Shown: positions 9,032-18,729, counted from the first letter of the stretch. The stretch is 64,000 nt of DNA from Pedobacter foliorum (GCF_013266735.1 NZ_JABSNU010000001.1:186001-250000); one strand, 5' to 3'. The notes: generated by a model not told the origin, from the sequence alone. Translations and numbers: made by a program.

Positions 9032-10270
9032 ATGAAACTAATTGTAGCAGTACTTGTAGTGATGTACTTATATACACTGTCGTTTGGAATTTTTATGACA
9101 GATTTTTTTAGAATACCTACACCACTTATTTTCTGTTTCCCCCTTGTCTTTTTATTTAGAGATAAGGAAAAACTTGGATTCTTGTACAAACACGAGCTTG
9201 TTTTTCTAGGTGTAGCGATGTTCCTGTATAATGTTATTGGCTTTTCTGATTACATGGTATTTATAGCTAATGTATTATGTATTGGAATGTGTGCCGCTTA
9301 CTTTAATTACTTTGTTGGTACCAATAGAAAGAGGTTTGATATCACCGTTTATATTTTTATTGCTTTACTTACTCTTTCCGGAATTGTAATGGTGTTTAAT
9401 CCATTCTATCTTTCAGAGATAAATAATTTTAGATCAATGCTTATGGGAGAGCCTGTAGTTCAAAGTCCCTCCGGAATAGCAATTTATCAGTTTAATTTTG
9501 GATACCAACTGGCGGCACTTGTGCCATTTCTTTTAATTTTTACATTCGTATTTGAGAAGCCATGGATAATTAAGATACTCAGTCTCCTTGTTTGCTTACT
9601 TTTTATTTATCTAGGCATGCAACGTTCAGTGTTTGTTGGTTTTGTTTGCTCTGTGTTCCTATTTCTTCTGTTATACTATAATTACAAAGCAATTTTCATC
9701 GTATTATTCGCAGTATGTGCCGCATTCGTTTTTTATACCTATGTTTTAAAAGATAATCTGGATTCCTACAACAATATTCTTACAAAGAATGAGCACAATA
9801 TGGAAGAATATAACAGATCTACTCTTGCAGCAGAAAATTTAAGAATTTATTCTGAATACCCATATGGACTTATATTTTACGGGAAGGACTGGTCAGATGT
9901 GACCTATCGTAACGAAGTATTTTCTTCTGGGCTTACTTCTCACAACGCATACTTGATGTTTCTGACCTATGTAGGTCCTTTTTTAGGTCTAGGAATATTG
10001 GCTGGGCTGTATTATAAAATTGGAAAAATAATAATTGGAGCATTTAGAAATGTAAGAAAGAAGCAGTTTGCCTTAATGATTTGTCTTTGCTCTTCATTCA
10101 TAGCAATTTCTATTAACTCATTGTCGCATAACTCATGGCTTGTTAGTGCAAATGGCCCAACATTTTTCCTCTATTTCGCAATTCTGCACCTTAATTTTTT
10201 ACTAAATAAAGAGACTGAATCCGACGTAGAATTAGACAATACGTCAAACATTCGTATTCATCATTCCTAA
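9032..10270 (+). CDS. wzy: Wzy-type O-antigen/exopolysaccharide polymerase
   Basis: A 412-residue polytopic membrane protein with about ten to twelve hydrophobic helices and one large periplasmic loop at roughly residues 240-300. After the loop, LTSHNAYLMFLTYVGP has the conserved pattern of Wzy/O-antigen ligase proteins. It should polymerise flipped repeat units in the periplasm. Wzy sequences diverge strongly, so the call rests on topology, the SHNAY-type motif and its place between glycosyltransferases and near Wzx. It could in principle be a ligase. Confidence 0.8.
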   Translation: MKLIVAVLVVMYLYTLSFGIFMTDFFRIPTPLIFCFPLVFLFRDKEKLGFLYKHELVFLGVAMFLYNVIGFSDYMVFIANVLCIGMCAAYFNYFVGTNRKRFDITVYIFIALLTLSGIVMVFNPFYLSEINNFRSMLMGEPVVQSPSGIAIYQFNFGYQLAALVPFLLIFTFVFEKPWIIKILSLLVCLLFIYLGMQRSVFVGFVCSVFLFLLLYYNYKAIFIVLFAVCAAFVFYTYVLKDNLDSYNNILTKNEHNMEEYNRSTLAAENLRIYSEYPYGLIFYGKDWSDVTYRNEVFSSGLTSHNAYLMFLTYVGPFLGLGILAGLYYKIGKIIIGAFRNVRKKQFALMICLCSSFIAISINSLSHNSWLVSANGPTFFLYFAILHLNFLLNKETESDVELDNTSNIRIHHS

Positions 10271-10318
10271 CAAATAGTATTTTATTTTTTTGAATCAGAT
10301 TTCCAGTTAAATAAGACT

Positions 10319-11479
10319 ATGGAGAAAGTAAAAATAATGCACCTTATAGGTGATTTAACCAAGGGCGGGGCTGAACGCTTTGTAGTTGATTTATGTAACG
10401 AACTGGCAAAGGATGATCAATACGAGGTTTTTTTAGTTTCTATCTGTGCGAATGACGAAGAGGAGACTTTTGTGAAAGATATAGACAAAGCTGTTAGGTA
10501 TGTTTCTTTTAATAAAGAAAGAGGATTTAGCCTAAGTGTTTTTATGGCTTTAACCAAATGGCTGGTTAAAGCTAAACCACAGGTTCTGCATTCGCACTTA
10601 AATGGTTTTGAATACCTCGCTTTTTATCTTTTTCTAAGTAAGAGCTCACTTTTTTTTCACACGATTCACAATACTGCTGTAGCTGAATGTCCCAATTTTT
10701 TTATTAAGAATTTCCGCAAAGTATGGTACAAATCCAATAAAGTAAAGCCAGTGACAATTTCTTTTGATGGTAGTAAAACATATAGAGACTACTATAAACT
10801 GAACAATGACATCTTAATTGAAAATGGGAGACAGGATTTAGTAAACAGTGATGAATATCCTTTGCTAACAGAACGATACCGGAAAGGTGAAGACGAGTTT
10901 ATTTTAGTGCATGTCGGGCGTATCGCAACTGAAAAAAACCAAGAACTATTAATAAAGGCGGTACAACAATTTAATGCAACTGAAGAAAAGAAATGCAAGC
11001 TAATTATTATTGGAGAGGTTAAAGACAAACAACTCTATCAACGTTTGCTAAAGGTAGTTGGTAATGACACCTACATAGAGTTTGTTGGAGGTAAACATAA
11101 CGTAGTCGACTATTTGACTTTAGCAGATGCATTTTGCCTTTCGAGCATATTTGAGGGGATGCCAATCTCACTAATTGAAGCATTATCGGTAGGCTGTATT
11201 CCGGTTTGTACTCCTGTAGGTGGTATTAAGCAGATGATTAAACACGGAAAGACCGGTTTTTTAAGTAAAGATATCAGTGTAAATGGATATTGCGATGTAC
11301 TTAAAGAGGCGTTGACACATCCGGATAAAAAAATGATCAAATTAAACGGAAGACTATTCTTCAAATTAAATTATCATATCCAGGCATCCGCAAATGCACA
11401 TTCAAGAAGCTACTTGGCAATGTTAATGTTGGGTAGAGATACTACGATGAAGGACTATCAGGTGATTACTAAGATTTAA
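10319..11479 (+). CDS. Family 4 glycosyltransferase
   Basis: A 386-residue GT-B enzyme. GDLTKGGAERFVVDLC forms the N-terminal glycine loop, LVHVGRIATEKNQELL opens the second domain, and SSIFEGMPISLIEALSVG carries the EX7E motif. A 48-base AT-rich gap separates it from the Wzy-like gene. The sugar specificity is unknown. It is the second of four clear GT4 proteins in the locus, which suggests a repeat unit of at least five sugars together with the GT2 and priming enzymes. Confidence 0.9.
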   Translation: MEKVKIMHLIGDLTKGGAERFVVDLCNELAKDDQYEVFLVSICANDEEETFVKDIDKAVRYVSFNKERGFSLSVFMALTKWLVKAKPQVLHSHLNGFEYLAFYLFLSKSSLFFHTIHNTAVAECPNFFIKNFRKVWYKSNKVKPVTISFDGSKTYRDYYKLNNDILIENGRQDLVNSDEYPLLTERYRKGEDEFILVHVGRIATEKNQELLIKAVQQFNATEEKKCKLIIIGEVKDKQLYQRLLKVVGNDTYIEFVGGKHNVVDYLTLADAFCLSSIFEGMPISLIEALSVGCIPVCTPVGGIKQMIKHGKTGFLSKDISVNGYCDVLKEALTHPDKKMIKLNGRLFFKLNYHIQASANAHSRSYLAMLMLGRDTTMKDYQVITKI

Positions 11480-11490
11480 CTTAAATTAAG

Positions 11491-12696
11491 ATGATAAAAT
11501 TTACTAATGACGAGCTGAAAGTTGTAAAGAAAATTGAAATACTAAAGAATGAGGCAGGATCCCATTCTCCAAGCTTCTTTACATTTAAACAAAAACTTCC
11601 TGAAGTAGACATTAAAGTAGATGCTTGCTTCTTATCTAATCCCTATGCTACAGATTTATTTATTGAATACTTTAATAAGGAAATTCTGCACACCGGAAAT
11701 ATTAGGGATTTATTAGAAAGCTATCCCTCACAGAATGGGGTAATAGCTGAGATTCTCGCTGATTTCCTGAAAATCGATTCAGGGAACATCTTTATTGGTA
11801 ATGGTGCCATCGAGATCATTCAGGCTGTGATTCATAACTTTACCAGGAAGAAAATCATAATTACTATTCCCACCTTTTCTTCTTACTATGAGTATGTTAA
11901 GGAAGGAGTTGATGTAGTATATTATAATTTATCAAAGGACAACAGTTACAGTCTTAATGCTGAAGAATATATTGACTTTGTTAAGCTGCATAAACCAGAT
12001 ACTATAGTTCTGATTAATCCAAACAATCCTAATGGAGGCTATACCAAGGCAGCTGATGTACAGCGAATTATTGAGGAACTTTCATTTGTTGAAAATATCA
12101 TTATAGATGAAAGTTTTATTCATTTCGCATATGAAAGTGAATCATATCAATTGGTTTCATTATCTCATTTAGTAAAAAACCATCCTAATCTTATTGTTTT
12201 AAAAAGCATGTCGAAAGATTTTGGGATTGCCGGAGTTAGAGCTGGTTATGGTGTAATGAGAAAGGAATATGTGGACAAGTTATTAAAGAATGGCTATTTG
12301 TGGAATTCAAATGGGCTAGCAGAATACTTCTTTCGTTTGTATACAAGAGCGGATTTTGCGCTTAGGTATGACAAAGTAAGAGTGAAGTACATTGTTGAAA
12401 CTTTGGAGTTTATCCAGGAATTGAAACAGTTGTCAAATATCAAAGTATACCCTAGTATGGCAAACTTTGTTCTTATCGAATTGCAAGAGGGAATAAAATC
12501 AACAGAATTTGTTGCTAAACTGCTGATAAGCTATGGGATTTATGTTAGGACTTGTGATGATAAAATTGGCTTAAAAGGACAGTATATAAGGCTAGCATCC
12601 CGATCCAAAGAAGAGAATGACTATGTAATTCAAAGTATAAAGGCTTGTTTAGAATTGAATAAGGTTTTGAAATTAGTAAATGAAACGGCTATTTAA
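11491..12696 (+). CDS. Class I/II PLP aminotransferase, HisC/CobD-like
   Basis: A 401-residue fold-type I PLP enzyme resembling histidinol-phosphate aminotransferases and threonine-phosphate decarboxylases. Lys242 in SMSKDFGIAGVRAGY is the Schiff-base lysine, Asp206 in IIIDESF is the cofactor contact, INPNNPNGG is the substrate/cofactor loop, and Arg250 lies in the expected place. Real HisC genes usually sit in his operons; here it is followed by a HAD protein and an ATP-grasp protein inside a polysaccharide locus. A role in making an amino-acid or amino-alcohol substituent is my inference. The 3' end overlaps the next gene by 17 bases. Confidence 0.82.
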   Translation: MIKFTNDELKVVKKIEILKNEAGSHSPSFFTFKQKLPEVDIKVDACFLSNPYATDLFIEYFNKEILHTGNIRDLLESYPSQNGVIAEILADFLKIDSGNIFIGNGAIEIIQAVIHNFTRKKIIITIPTFSSYYEYVKEGVDVVYYNLSKDNSYSLNAEEYIDFVKLHKPDTIVLINPNNPNGGYTKAADVQRIIEELSFVENIIIDESFIHFAYESESYQLVSLSHLVKNHPNLIVLKSMSKDFGIAGVRAGYGVMRKEYVDKLLKNGYLWNSNGLAEYFFRLYTRADFALRYDKVRVKYIVETLEFIQELKQLSNIKVYPSMANFVLIELQEGIKSTEFVAKLLISYGIYVRTCDDKIGLKGQYIRLASRSKEENDYVIQSIKACLELNKVLKLVNETAI

Positions 12697-13285
12697 AGTG
12701 ATTATTTACGGTGCTTTCGATCTGTTTTTTAAATATCGTTTTAAACGATGTATTAAAGATGTTGATCTAAAGGATAGGGTGTATTTGGTAGATATAGATA
12801 ATACGCTAGCTGATACATGGCCATCACTACGTGATTATGTTTATAGAAATGAAAATCATAGGTATGGCTCTCTATCTATTTTTCTAGGGATGCGAAATTT
12901 CATTCTCGATAAAATGAAAATGAAAAAATGCGTGATTTTCATTTCTGCAAGAAGTTACTCAGACTACTTTTCAACACGAAAATGGCTATCCAATAATGGA
13001 TTGAAGTCAGCTAATGTAATTCTTGTGAACAAGGCTGAAGATAAGCTGAACTACATAAAGATGCTACTAAACAAAGGTATAGCTGTAGTTTATATAGACG
13101 ATCTGAGTTATGGTCATGAGCATGGTGAAGTTAGACTCTATGAAAAAATGATATTAAAAATAAAAGAACTACCAGTAGAATATTTAGGCGTTAAAGAAAT
13201 AGAATTAATCAATTCAGCTTATGAAACCAGTAATAAAGGTATTAAAAAGAATATCTCGTATCATCAGAATTATAGTAGCAATTAA
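12680..13285 (+). CDS. HAD-superfamily hydrolase-like protein
   Basis: A 201-residue protein with a HAD motif I at residues 38-42 (DIDNT, nucleophile Asp38 and acid Asp40). A motif II-like Ser lies in VIFISARSY, and a motif IV-like VVYIDDLS follows. Family members are mostly phosphatases; substrate size suggests a small phosphorylated metabolite. It starts 17 bases inside the HisC-like gene and its end overlaps the ATP-grasp gene by 65 bases, so the three are probably translated together. It might dephosphorylate the product of the PLP enzyme, but this is untested. Confidence 0.7.
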   Translation: MKRLFKVIIYGAFDLFFKYRFKRCIKDVDLKDRVYLVDIDNTLADTWPSLRDYVYRNENHRYGSLSIFLGMRNFILDKMKMKKCVIFISARSYSDYFSTRKWLSNNGLKSANVILVNKAEDKLNYIKMLLNKGIAVVYIDDLSYGHEHGEVRLYEKMILKIKELPVEYLGVKEIELINSAYETSNKGIKKNISYHQNYSSN

Positions 13286-14279
13286 GTGGTTTAAATTATG
13301 GAAGTTATACGATTCCAAAAGCGATATTTTGGTATGGATTCCTTTTAGATCGATTAAATATTTTGGATCTGATGCTTTTATCTGGGATATGGCCACTATT
13401 GCCGGTTTGATAACGGAGAATAAAAGAATAAAAATTGTATACAGCCTAGCTATTGGTAAATATCATAACAAGAAAATCTTCTTCTCTATCAGCAACCGAT
13501 ACAATATTTACAAGTTCGACAACTATACACATATTTTATCCCATATAACTATGCAACTGGAGCAGCAGGGTAATTCAGTTTTCCCAAAACATAGCGAGAC
13601 GATGTTATGGGAAAATAAAACATATATGCATCAGGTGTTTTATGTGGAAGGGGTTAATGAACCTAAGACAAAAATATTCGAATCATTAGAAGACCTGTTA
13701 AATGCCAATGTTCTTTATCCATTTCTAGTTAAAGCGGAACATTCATCATCATCTGAGGGATTATACAAGATTTCATCTATTGATGACTTAGCTGAACTCG
13801 TTTCTAACAAAAAATTCGTGGAAGAGAATAGACACATTATAGTGCAGGAGTTAATTAATATGAGAAAGGATTTGAGGGTTATTTTGGTTAAAGGAGAAAT
13901 TCTGCTTCATTATTGGAGGATAAACTTAAATAAGGAATGGAAGCCTACATCGACCAGCTATGGAAGTAAGGTAGACTTTGATTTTTTCCCAGAACAATGG
14001 AGAGAACATATTATAGAAACATTCAAATCTCTGAAAATTACTACAGGAGCCTTTGATGTTACATGGCGAAATGATGATCTGGATACAAAACCAATCTATC
14101 TGGAAGTTAGCCCATTTTATCAGCCAAATCCTAAAATGGAGTTAAAAGATAAAGCATATGCTTTCTATAAACAACATTTTAGCTTATTCAACTCATGGGA
14201 TGTTAAGTACGTCGATGTGGTTTTTGATATTAAACATAAACAAGTAAAAGCTTATCTGGAAGATTCATTAGCTAATTAG
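13221..14279 (+). CDS. ATP-grasp ligase-like protein
   Basis: A 352-residue protein whose C-terminal half (about 120-345) looks like an ATP-grasp domain. Lys171 in PFLVKAEHSSSSEG is a candidate nucleotide-binding lysine. IIVQELINMRKDLRVILVKG matches the central strand-loop with Arg219, and YLEVSPFYQPNP (Glu295, Asn303) resembles the metal-binding end motif. ATP-grasp enzymes join a carboxylate to an amine or similar nucleophile through an acyl phosphate. In a polysaccharide locus it could form an amide on an amino or uronic sugar. The start overlaps the HAD gene by 65 bases; the next in-frame Met is at residue 57, so the early start is preferred. Confidence 0.68.
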   Translation: MKPVIKVLKRISRIIRIIVAIKWFKLWKLYDSKSDILVWIPFRSIKYFGSDAFIWDMATIAGLITENKRIKIVYSLAIGKYHNKKIFFSISNRYNIYKFDNYTHILSHITMQLEQQGNSVFPKHSETMLWENKTYMHQVFYVEGVNEPKTKIFESLEDLLNANVLYPFLVKAEHSSSSEGLYKISSIDDLAELVSNKKFVEENRHIIVQELINMRKDLRVILVKGEILLHYWRINLNKEWKPTSTSYGSKVDFDFFPEQWREHIIETFKSLKITTGAFDVTWRNDDLDTKPIYLEVSPFYQPNPKMELKDKAYAFYKQHFSLFNSWDVKYVDVVFDIKHKQVKAYLEDSLAN

Positions 14280-14315
14280 GTTCTTACATTAATTGGCCTC
14301 TCAAACATATCGTTT

Positions 14316-15389
14316 ATGAAAGTGAACAAAAGGGTGATTTTAATGACTCCATCTATGAGCAAAGGTGGGGCAGAAACCCAATTACTTAAAATTGCATTGT
14401 TTCTTAAATCAAGGCATCATAAGGTTTTGATTATTTCTTTAAAGCCAATAGATGAATTTAATGGCGAAATCAAAAAGTCAGGTTTAGAAGTGTTGTTTTT
14501 AGGGAATTGGTTTCGCAATCCATTTTCAAATATAAGCTCGCTATATAAAACCATTAAAAGATTCAGGCCAGATGTAGTTATTGCTTTTATGTTTATAGCA
14601 ATAATATTTGCGCGCCTTTTAAAGTTAAGCTTCAAATTTAAACTGATATCAACCATTAGGATATCTGTGATACCTAAGAAATGGTATCTAGCTTTTAAGC
14701 TTACGCAAAAACTTGATGATGTTATAGTTTATAACTCTTTTGCTTCGATGGTAAATTTTGAAAAGCAAAAGCTAGTGTGTAAAGGAGGGGTTGTAATTCA
14801 TAATGGAATTGCGCTACCAGTGTACAGCAATATTGATGATGACCTTGAAAAGAAAAACTTTAAATGGATTTGCATAGGTCACTTTAGATGGAACAAAGAT
14901 TATTTAACACTATTTAAAGCGATAGCGCTTCTAAAACATAGAAATTTTACTGTCGATATCATTGGAGATTTAAATGGCGAATTGTGGCCGCATAAGGCCA
15001 TTGAGGAGTTGGAAATTCAAAAACACGTGAATATTATGGGTTTTAAGCAGGAAGCGCATAAATATTTAGGTCAATCAGATGCTTTTGTACTTTCCTCATT
15101 TTCAGAAGGTATGCCAAATGCAATTTTGGAAGCCATGGCTCATGCCAAACCTACAGTTGTTACAGACATAGATGGAAATCATGAGTTAGTTGAGAAAGCG
15201 CAGTGTGGTTTGTTATGTGAGAAGCAAAATGAGCAGGACATGGCTACCAATATGTTAAAAATAATGGATATGTCAGCTGCAGATAGGTTAGCGCTTGGAA
15301 ATAACGGAAAGCTGCATATCAAAACACGATTTAGCGAAGAAAAAGTGATGGGCGAATGGATGCAATTAATTGACAGATTAGCTGGTTAA
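14316..15389 (+). CDS. Family 4 glycosyltransferase
   Basis: A 357-residue GT-B enzyme. MTPSMSKGGAETQLLKIA is the N-terminal donor/acceptor loop, ICIGHFRWNKDYLTLFKA begins the second Rossmann domain, and SSFSEGMPNAILEAMAHA holds EX7E. It lies 36 bases after the ATP-grasp gene and 22 bases before the asparagine-synthase-like gene. It should add one sugar to the lipid-linked repeat unit; specificity cannot be read. Confidence 0.9.
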   Translation: MKVNKRVILMTPSMSKGGAETQLLKIALFLKSRHHKVLIISLKPIDEFNGEIKKSGLEVLFLGNWFRNPFSNISSLYKTIKRFRPDVVIAFMFIAIIFARLLKLSFKFKLISTIRISVIPKKWYLAFKLTQKLDDVIVYNSFASMVNFEKQKLVCKGGVVIHNGIALPVYSNIDDDLEKKNFKWICIGHFRWNKDYLTLFKAIALLKHRNFTVDIIGDLNGELWPHKAIEELEIQKHVNIMGFKQEAHKYLGQSDAFVLSSFSEGMPNAILEAMAHAKPTVVTDIDGNHELVEKAQCGLLCEKQNEQDMATNMLKIMDMSAADRLALGNNGKLHIKTRFSEEKVMGEWMQLIDRLAG

Positions 15390-15411
15390 TGTTATTTAGA
15401 ATTGACGTTAT

Positions 15412-17247
15412 ATGTGCGGAATATTTGGAACAATAAACTATGAATACCCAATAGAAAAGAGTAATATCTTTAATGGATTATTGCACAGGGGACCTGATGA
15501 ACAGGGCTATTATAGCTTATATAATGTAAATCTTTATCACACCAGGCTGGCGATTCAGGATTTAAGCGTTAGCGGACAACAACCAATGGAGTATAATGGT
15601 TTAGTCATTGTTTTCAATGGCGAAATATACAACCATATGGAGCTGAGAAAAAAGTATGGACTTAAAGCTTCCTCAAATTCTGATACACTGACTATCCTTA
15701 TGATGTTCGAGCTGATGGGGATGAACATGCTTGATGAATTTGATGGCATGTTTGCCTTTGCTTTATATGATACAATCAATTTTAGAATGTATCTGGCTCG
15801 TGATAGGGCAGGTAAAAAACCTCTATATGTATACAATAGGGCAAGAACATTTGTTTTTTCATCAGAATTAAATGTACTCTATAAAAAATGTAAACCTGAG
15901 ATAGACTATTCCGCTTTAGCTGATTACCTCTATGTTGGTCATCACTATCGTAAGGCTACACCGTATCTCTTTGTAAATGAACTTGAAAATGGACATTATT
16001 TAAAGATTGATACGCTTACTGGACTTTGTGATGATGTTTGCTGGTTTAAAATTGAGGATTACTATAAGACAGAAAGAAAACCTGATTATACTGAGGCGGT
16101 AACACAGTTGGACTGCATACTAAAAAAAGCAGTAAAAAGTAGAATAGATAGTTCTGATTTGGATGTTGGATCATTCTTGAGTGGAGGAATAGATAGTGGT
16201 TTAGTAACAGCAATGGCTGCTGAACAAACTTCAAAGCTTAAAACATTTACAGTTAAAGTTCCAGGATCATTTGATGAATCGGCCTTGGCTGAAAAGGTCG
16301 CGAAAAAATATGGCACTGATCATACAGTTGTTGAAATAGATTTTTCTGATTTAAACAAGGATATAGAGAAAATTATAGTAAATCATGGCGAACCGAATTC
16401 TGATAATTCCGCAATTCCAAGTTATTACGTTGCCAGAGAAGCAAAGAAGCATATTACGGTAGTCTTAAATGGCGATGGTGCTGATGAATTATTTGGAGGG
16501 TACAGAAGGTATGTGCCTTTCAGACATGTCGATTTTTTCAATCCTAGCCAGTTTACCAGGATTAGTTCAAGAATATTAAGCAGTATTTTGCCGGTAGCGA
16601 ACCAAAAGCAAAGCAATTACACCTATTTCTATAGACTGTTAAAATTTGCAAGTTATTCTGACCTGATTAAAATATATTGCTCTGCTTCATCGGATCTTTT
16701 TGTTGGTTTCGAAGACGCCTTCATCGAAAAGCCAAAGATGAAGATGATTTCAAGTGATTTGGCAAGAATAAACGATTATTCCATATCGCCGCTAAAGAAG
16801 TTGTTGCTAATGGATTTCGATTCGATGTTATTTAGTCGGCTACTAACCAAAATGGATATTGCTACAATGGCGCATTCTTTGGAGGGAAGAAGTCCATTTC
16901 TCGCTAAAGAGGTACTTGAATTTGCTCCTGGGCTTCCAGACAACTATAAGATCAAAAAGCTACAGACTAAAGATATTCTTAGGACTCTTGGTAAAAAATA
17001 CCTACCTGCTGAACTCATTGATCAACCTAAAAGAGGTTTTGAAATACCATTGAAAAACTGGGTAGATAATGAGCTGAAAGAAATCATACAAGCCTATTTG
17101 CTGGCTCCGGATAATTTGTATTCTAAAATCTTAAAAAAGGATTTCATAGTAAATCTAATAGATAGGAAGATTAAAATCTCTGACGAAAGAAGAGCCAAAA
17201 TACTGTTTTGCGTATTCAGTCTTGAGGTATGGCATAAACACCTTTAG
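15412..17247 (+). CDS. asnB: Asparagine synthase (glutamine-hydrolysing)-type amidotransferase
   Basis: A 611-residue two-domain enzyme. Cys2 (MCGIFG) is the class II glutaminase nucleophile after Met removal, with LHRGPDEQG and FNGEIYNH further along that domain. The synthetase domain has the PP-loop SGGIDS at residues 257-262 and NGDGADELFGGY. Polysaccharide loci often carry such AsnB/WbpS-like enzymes, which may amidate a uronic-acid carboxylate or an activated intermediate rather than make free asparagine. Both active sites look intact. The UDP-glucuronate-type epimerase next door is consistent with uronamide formation, which is inference. Confidence 0.9.
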   Translation: MCGIFGTINYEYPIEKSNIFNGLLHRGPDEQGYYSLYNVNLYHTRLAIQDLSVSGQQPMEYNGLVIVFNGEIYNHMELRKKYGLKASSNSDTLTILMMFELMGMNMLDEFDGMFAFALYDTINFRMYLARDRAGKKPLYVYNRARTFVFSSELNVLYKKCKPEIDYSALADYLYVGHHYRKATPYLFVNELENGHYLKIDTLTGLCDDVCWFKIEDYYKTERKPDYTEAVTQLDCILKKAVKSRIDSSDLDVGSFLSGGIDSGLVTAMAAEQTSKLKTFTVKVPGSFDESALAEKVAKKYGTDHTVVEIDFSDLNKDIEKIIVNHGEPNSDNSAIPSYYVAREAKKHITVVLNGDGADELFGGYRRYVPFRHVDFFNPSQFTRISSRILSSILPVANQKQSNYTYFYRLLKFASYSDLIKIYCSASSDLFVGFEDAFIEKPKMKMISSDLARINDYSISPLKKLLLMDFDSMLFSRLLTKMDIATMAHSLEGRSPFLAKEVLEFAPGLPDNYKIKKLQTKDILRTLGKKYLPAELIDQPKRGFEIPLKNWVDNELKEIIQAYLLAPDNLYSKILKKDFIVNLIDRKIKISDERRAKILFCVFSLEVWHKHL

Positions 17248-17286
17248 GCTTAGCAATCTATAAATCTAAAATTAAAAGCAATCATT

Positions 17287-18381
17287 ATGAAAGTATTAGT
17301 TACTGGTACAGCCGGTTTTATTGGATATCATTTAACCAGATTTTTGTTAGAAAGAGGTGATGAAGTAATAGGGATTGATAATATTAATGATTATTATGAT
17401 GTGAATTTAAAATATGGCAGACTTGCAGAAACCGGAATTAGCGGATCAGAGTTAGAGTATGGTAAAGCCATAAGAAGTACTAAATATTCAAACTATCAAT
17501 TTGTTAAATTGGACCTTACCGATCATGGTAAGATGAAAAAACTTTTTAAAAGCTGCCATTTTGATGCAGTATGTAATTTGGCAGCCCAGGCAGGAGTAAG
17601 ATATAGCATAACTAATCCACGTGCCTATATAGATTCCAATATTACAGGTTTTTTAAATATTCTTGAGTGTTGTCGTACGCATAACATTAAGCATTTGGTT
17701 TATGCAAGCTCATCCAGTGTTTACGGCTCAAATAAAAGAATGCCTTTTTCTGCAAGCCATCAGGCGAATCATCCGGTATCATTATATGCTGCTACAAAAA
17801 AAAGCAATGAATTGATGGCCCATACTTATAGCCATTTATTTAAGCTTCCAACAACAGGACTGCGTTTTTTTACTGTCTATGGGCCATGGGGAAGGCCAGA
17901 TATGGCTCCCTTTCTTTTTACCAAAGCGATTCTGGAACATAAACAAATAGACGTATTTAACAATGGGTGTATGAAACGTGATTTTACTTATATCGATGAT
18001 ATTGTGGATGGAATCGTTAGGGTTATCGATCATCCCGCAAAGAGAAATGCATTATGGGACGCTTCAGTGCCAGATCCGTCTAGTTCAAATGTTCCATACA
18101 GAGTTTTTAATATTGGAAGAGGAGAATCAATTGATTTGATGAATTTCATTACAGAGATTGAGAAGAATATAGGTGAGACTGCAGAGAAAAATTACATGCC
18201 TATGCAAAATGGAGATGTTGAAGAAACATGGGCAGACATCTCTGTAATGAAGAAAATGCTGGCCTATAATCCAAAGATTTCTGTTGCGGTAGGTGTAAGG
18301 AATTTTGTTGATTGGTATAAAGATTTTTACATGGTAACAAAAAACAGACAGAGTTTCCAGGAAACAGCTGTTTATCATTGA
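17287..18381 (+). CDS. NAD-dependent nucleotide-sugar epimerase, UDP-glucuronate 4-epimerase-like
   Basis: A 364-residue extended short-chain dehydrogenase/reductase. GTAGFIG at residues 7-13 binds NAD, and Tyr167-x-x-x-Lys171 (YAATK) with SSSSVYG supplies the catalytic triad. DNINDYYDVNLKYGRL followed by a long insertion and FTVYGPWGRPDMAPF are typical of UDP-glucuronate 4-epimerases (CapI/GAE type). The likely reaction is UDP-glucuronate to UDP-galacturonate. A galacturonate-containing polymer would explain the pectate-lyase-like gene that follows. It is the last gene of this tightly spaced block before a 444-base gap. Confidence 0.88.
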   Translation: MKVLVTGTAGFIGYHLTRFLLERGDEVIGIDNINDYYDVNLKYGRLAETGISGSELEYGKAIRSTKYSNYQFVKLDLTDHGKMKKLFKSCHFDAVCNLAAQAGVRYSITNPRAYIDSNITGFLNILECCRTHNIKHLVYASSSSVYGSNKRMPFSASHQANHPVSLYAATKKSNELMAHTYSHLFKLPTTGLRFFTVYGPWGRPDMAPFLFTKAILEHKQIDVFNNGCMKRDFTYIDDIVDGIVRVIDHPAKRNALWDASVPDPSSSNVPYRVFNIGRGESIDLMNFITEIEKNIGETAEKNYMPMQNGDVEETWADISVMKKMLAYNPKISVAVGVRNFVDWYKDFYMVTKNRQSFQETAVYH

Positions 18382-18485
18382 CGATTCCGTTGAAAAATAA
18401 TACGAAAAATAATTGATAATTCTAAATTTTCGGGCTAATATATTAAGTGTTTGGCGAGGGAATAGTGTTATGTGACAGAAAAATT

Positions 18486-18519
18486 ACAATTATAAGCGTG
18501 TTTAAACATACTTATTGTA
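18486..18519. repeat. Long imperfect palindrome (operator or hairpin candidate)
   Basis: The 24-base core at 18492-18515 runs from ATAAG to CTTAT and is centred on TGTTTAAACA. Eleven of twelve base pairs match, counting one wobble. TACA at 18486-18489 and TGTA at 18516-18519 extend the symmetry. There is no U-tract after it, so an operator for a dimeric regulator, or an mRNA 3' hairpin of the upstream epimerase transcript, is more likely than an intrinsic terminator. Confidence 0.5.
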
Positions 18520-18729
18520 GCATATACACTCACTGAAATAAATAATATTCCTCTATTTAAAATTAATTTTAAAATTATATCCTGAAAATATTTTAACCAA
18601 TCTGTTTCTTAGATAAGAAATAGTTTCTAGAAGTTAATTTTTTAGATATTCTACTTTCCTATCGAAAATTTATTCGCTTTAATAATTAAATCATTCAGAT
18701 CAGCTAAAGTTAACGTGTCTTTAAAAAAC

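Noticed and set aside
11491..12696. Call as hisC of histidine biosynthesis
   Set aside because: Motifs are HisC-like, but no his genes are nearby and the gene is locked in a polysaccharide locus.
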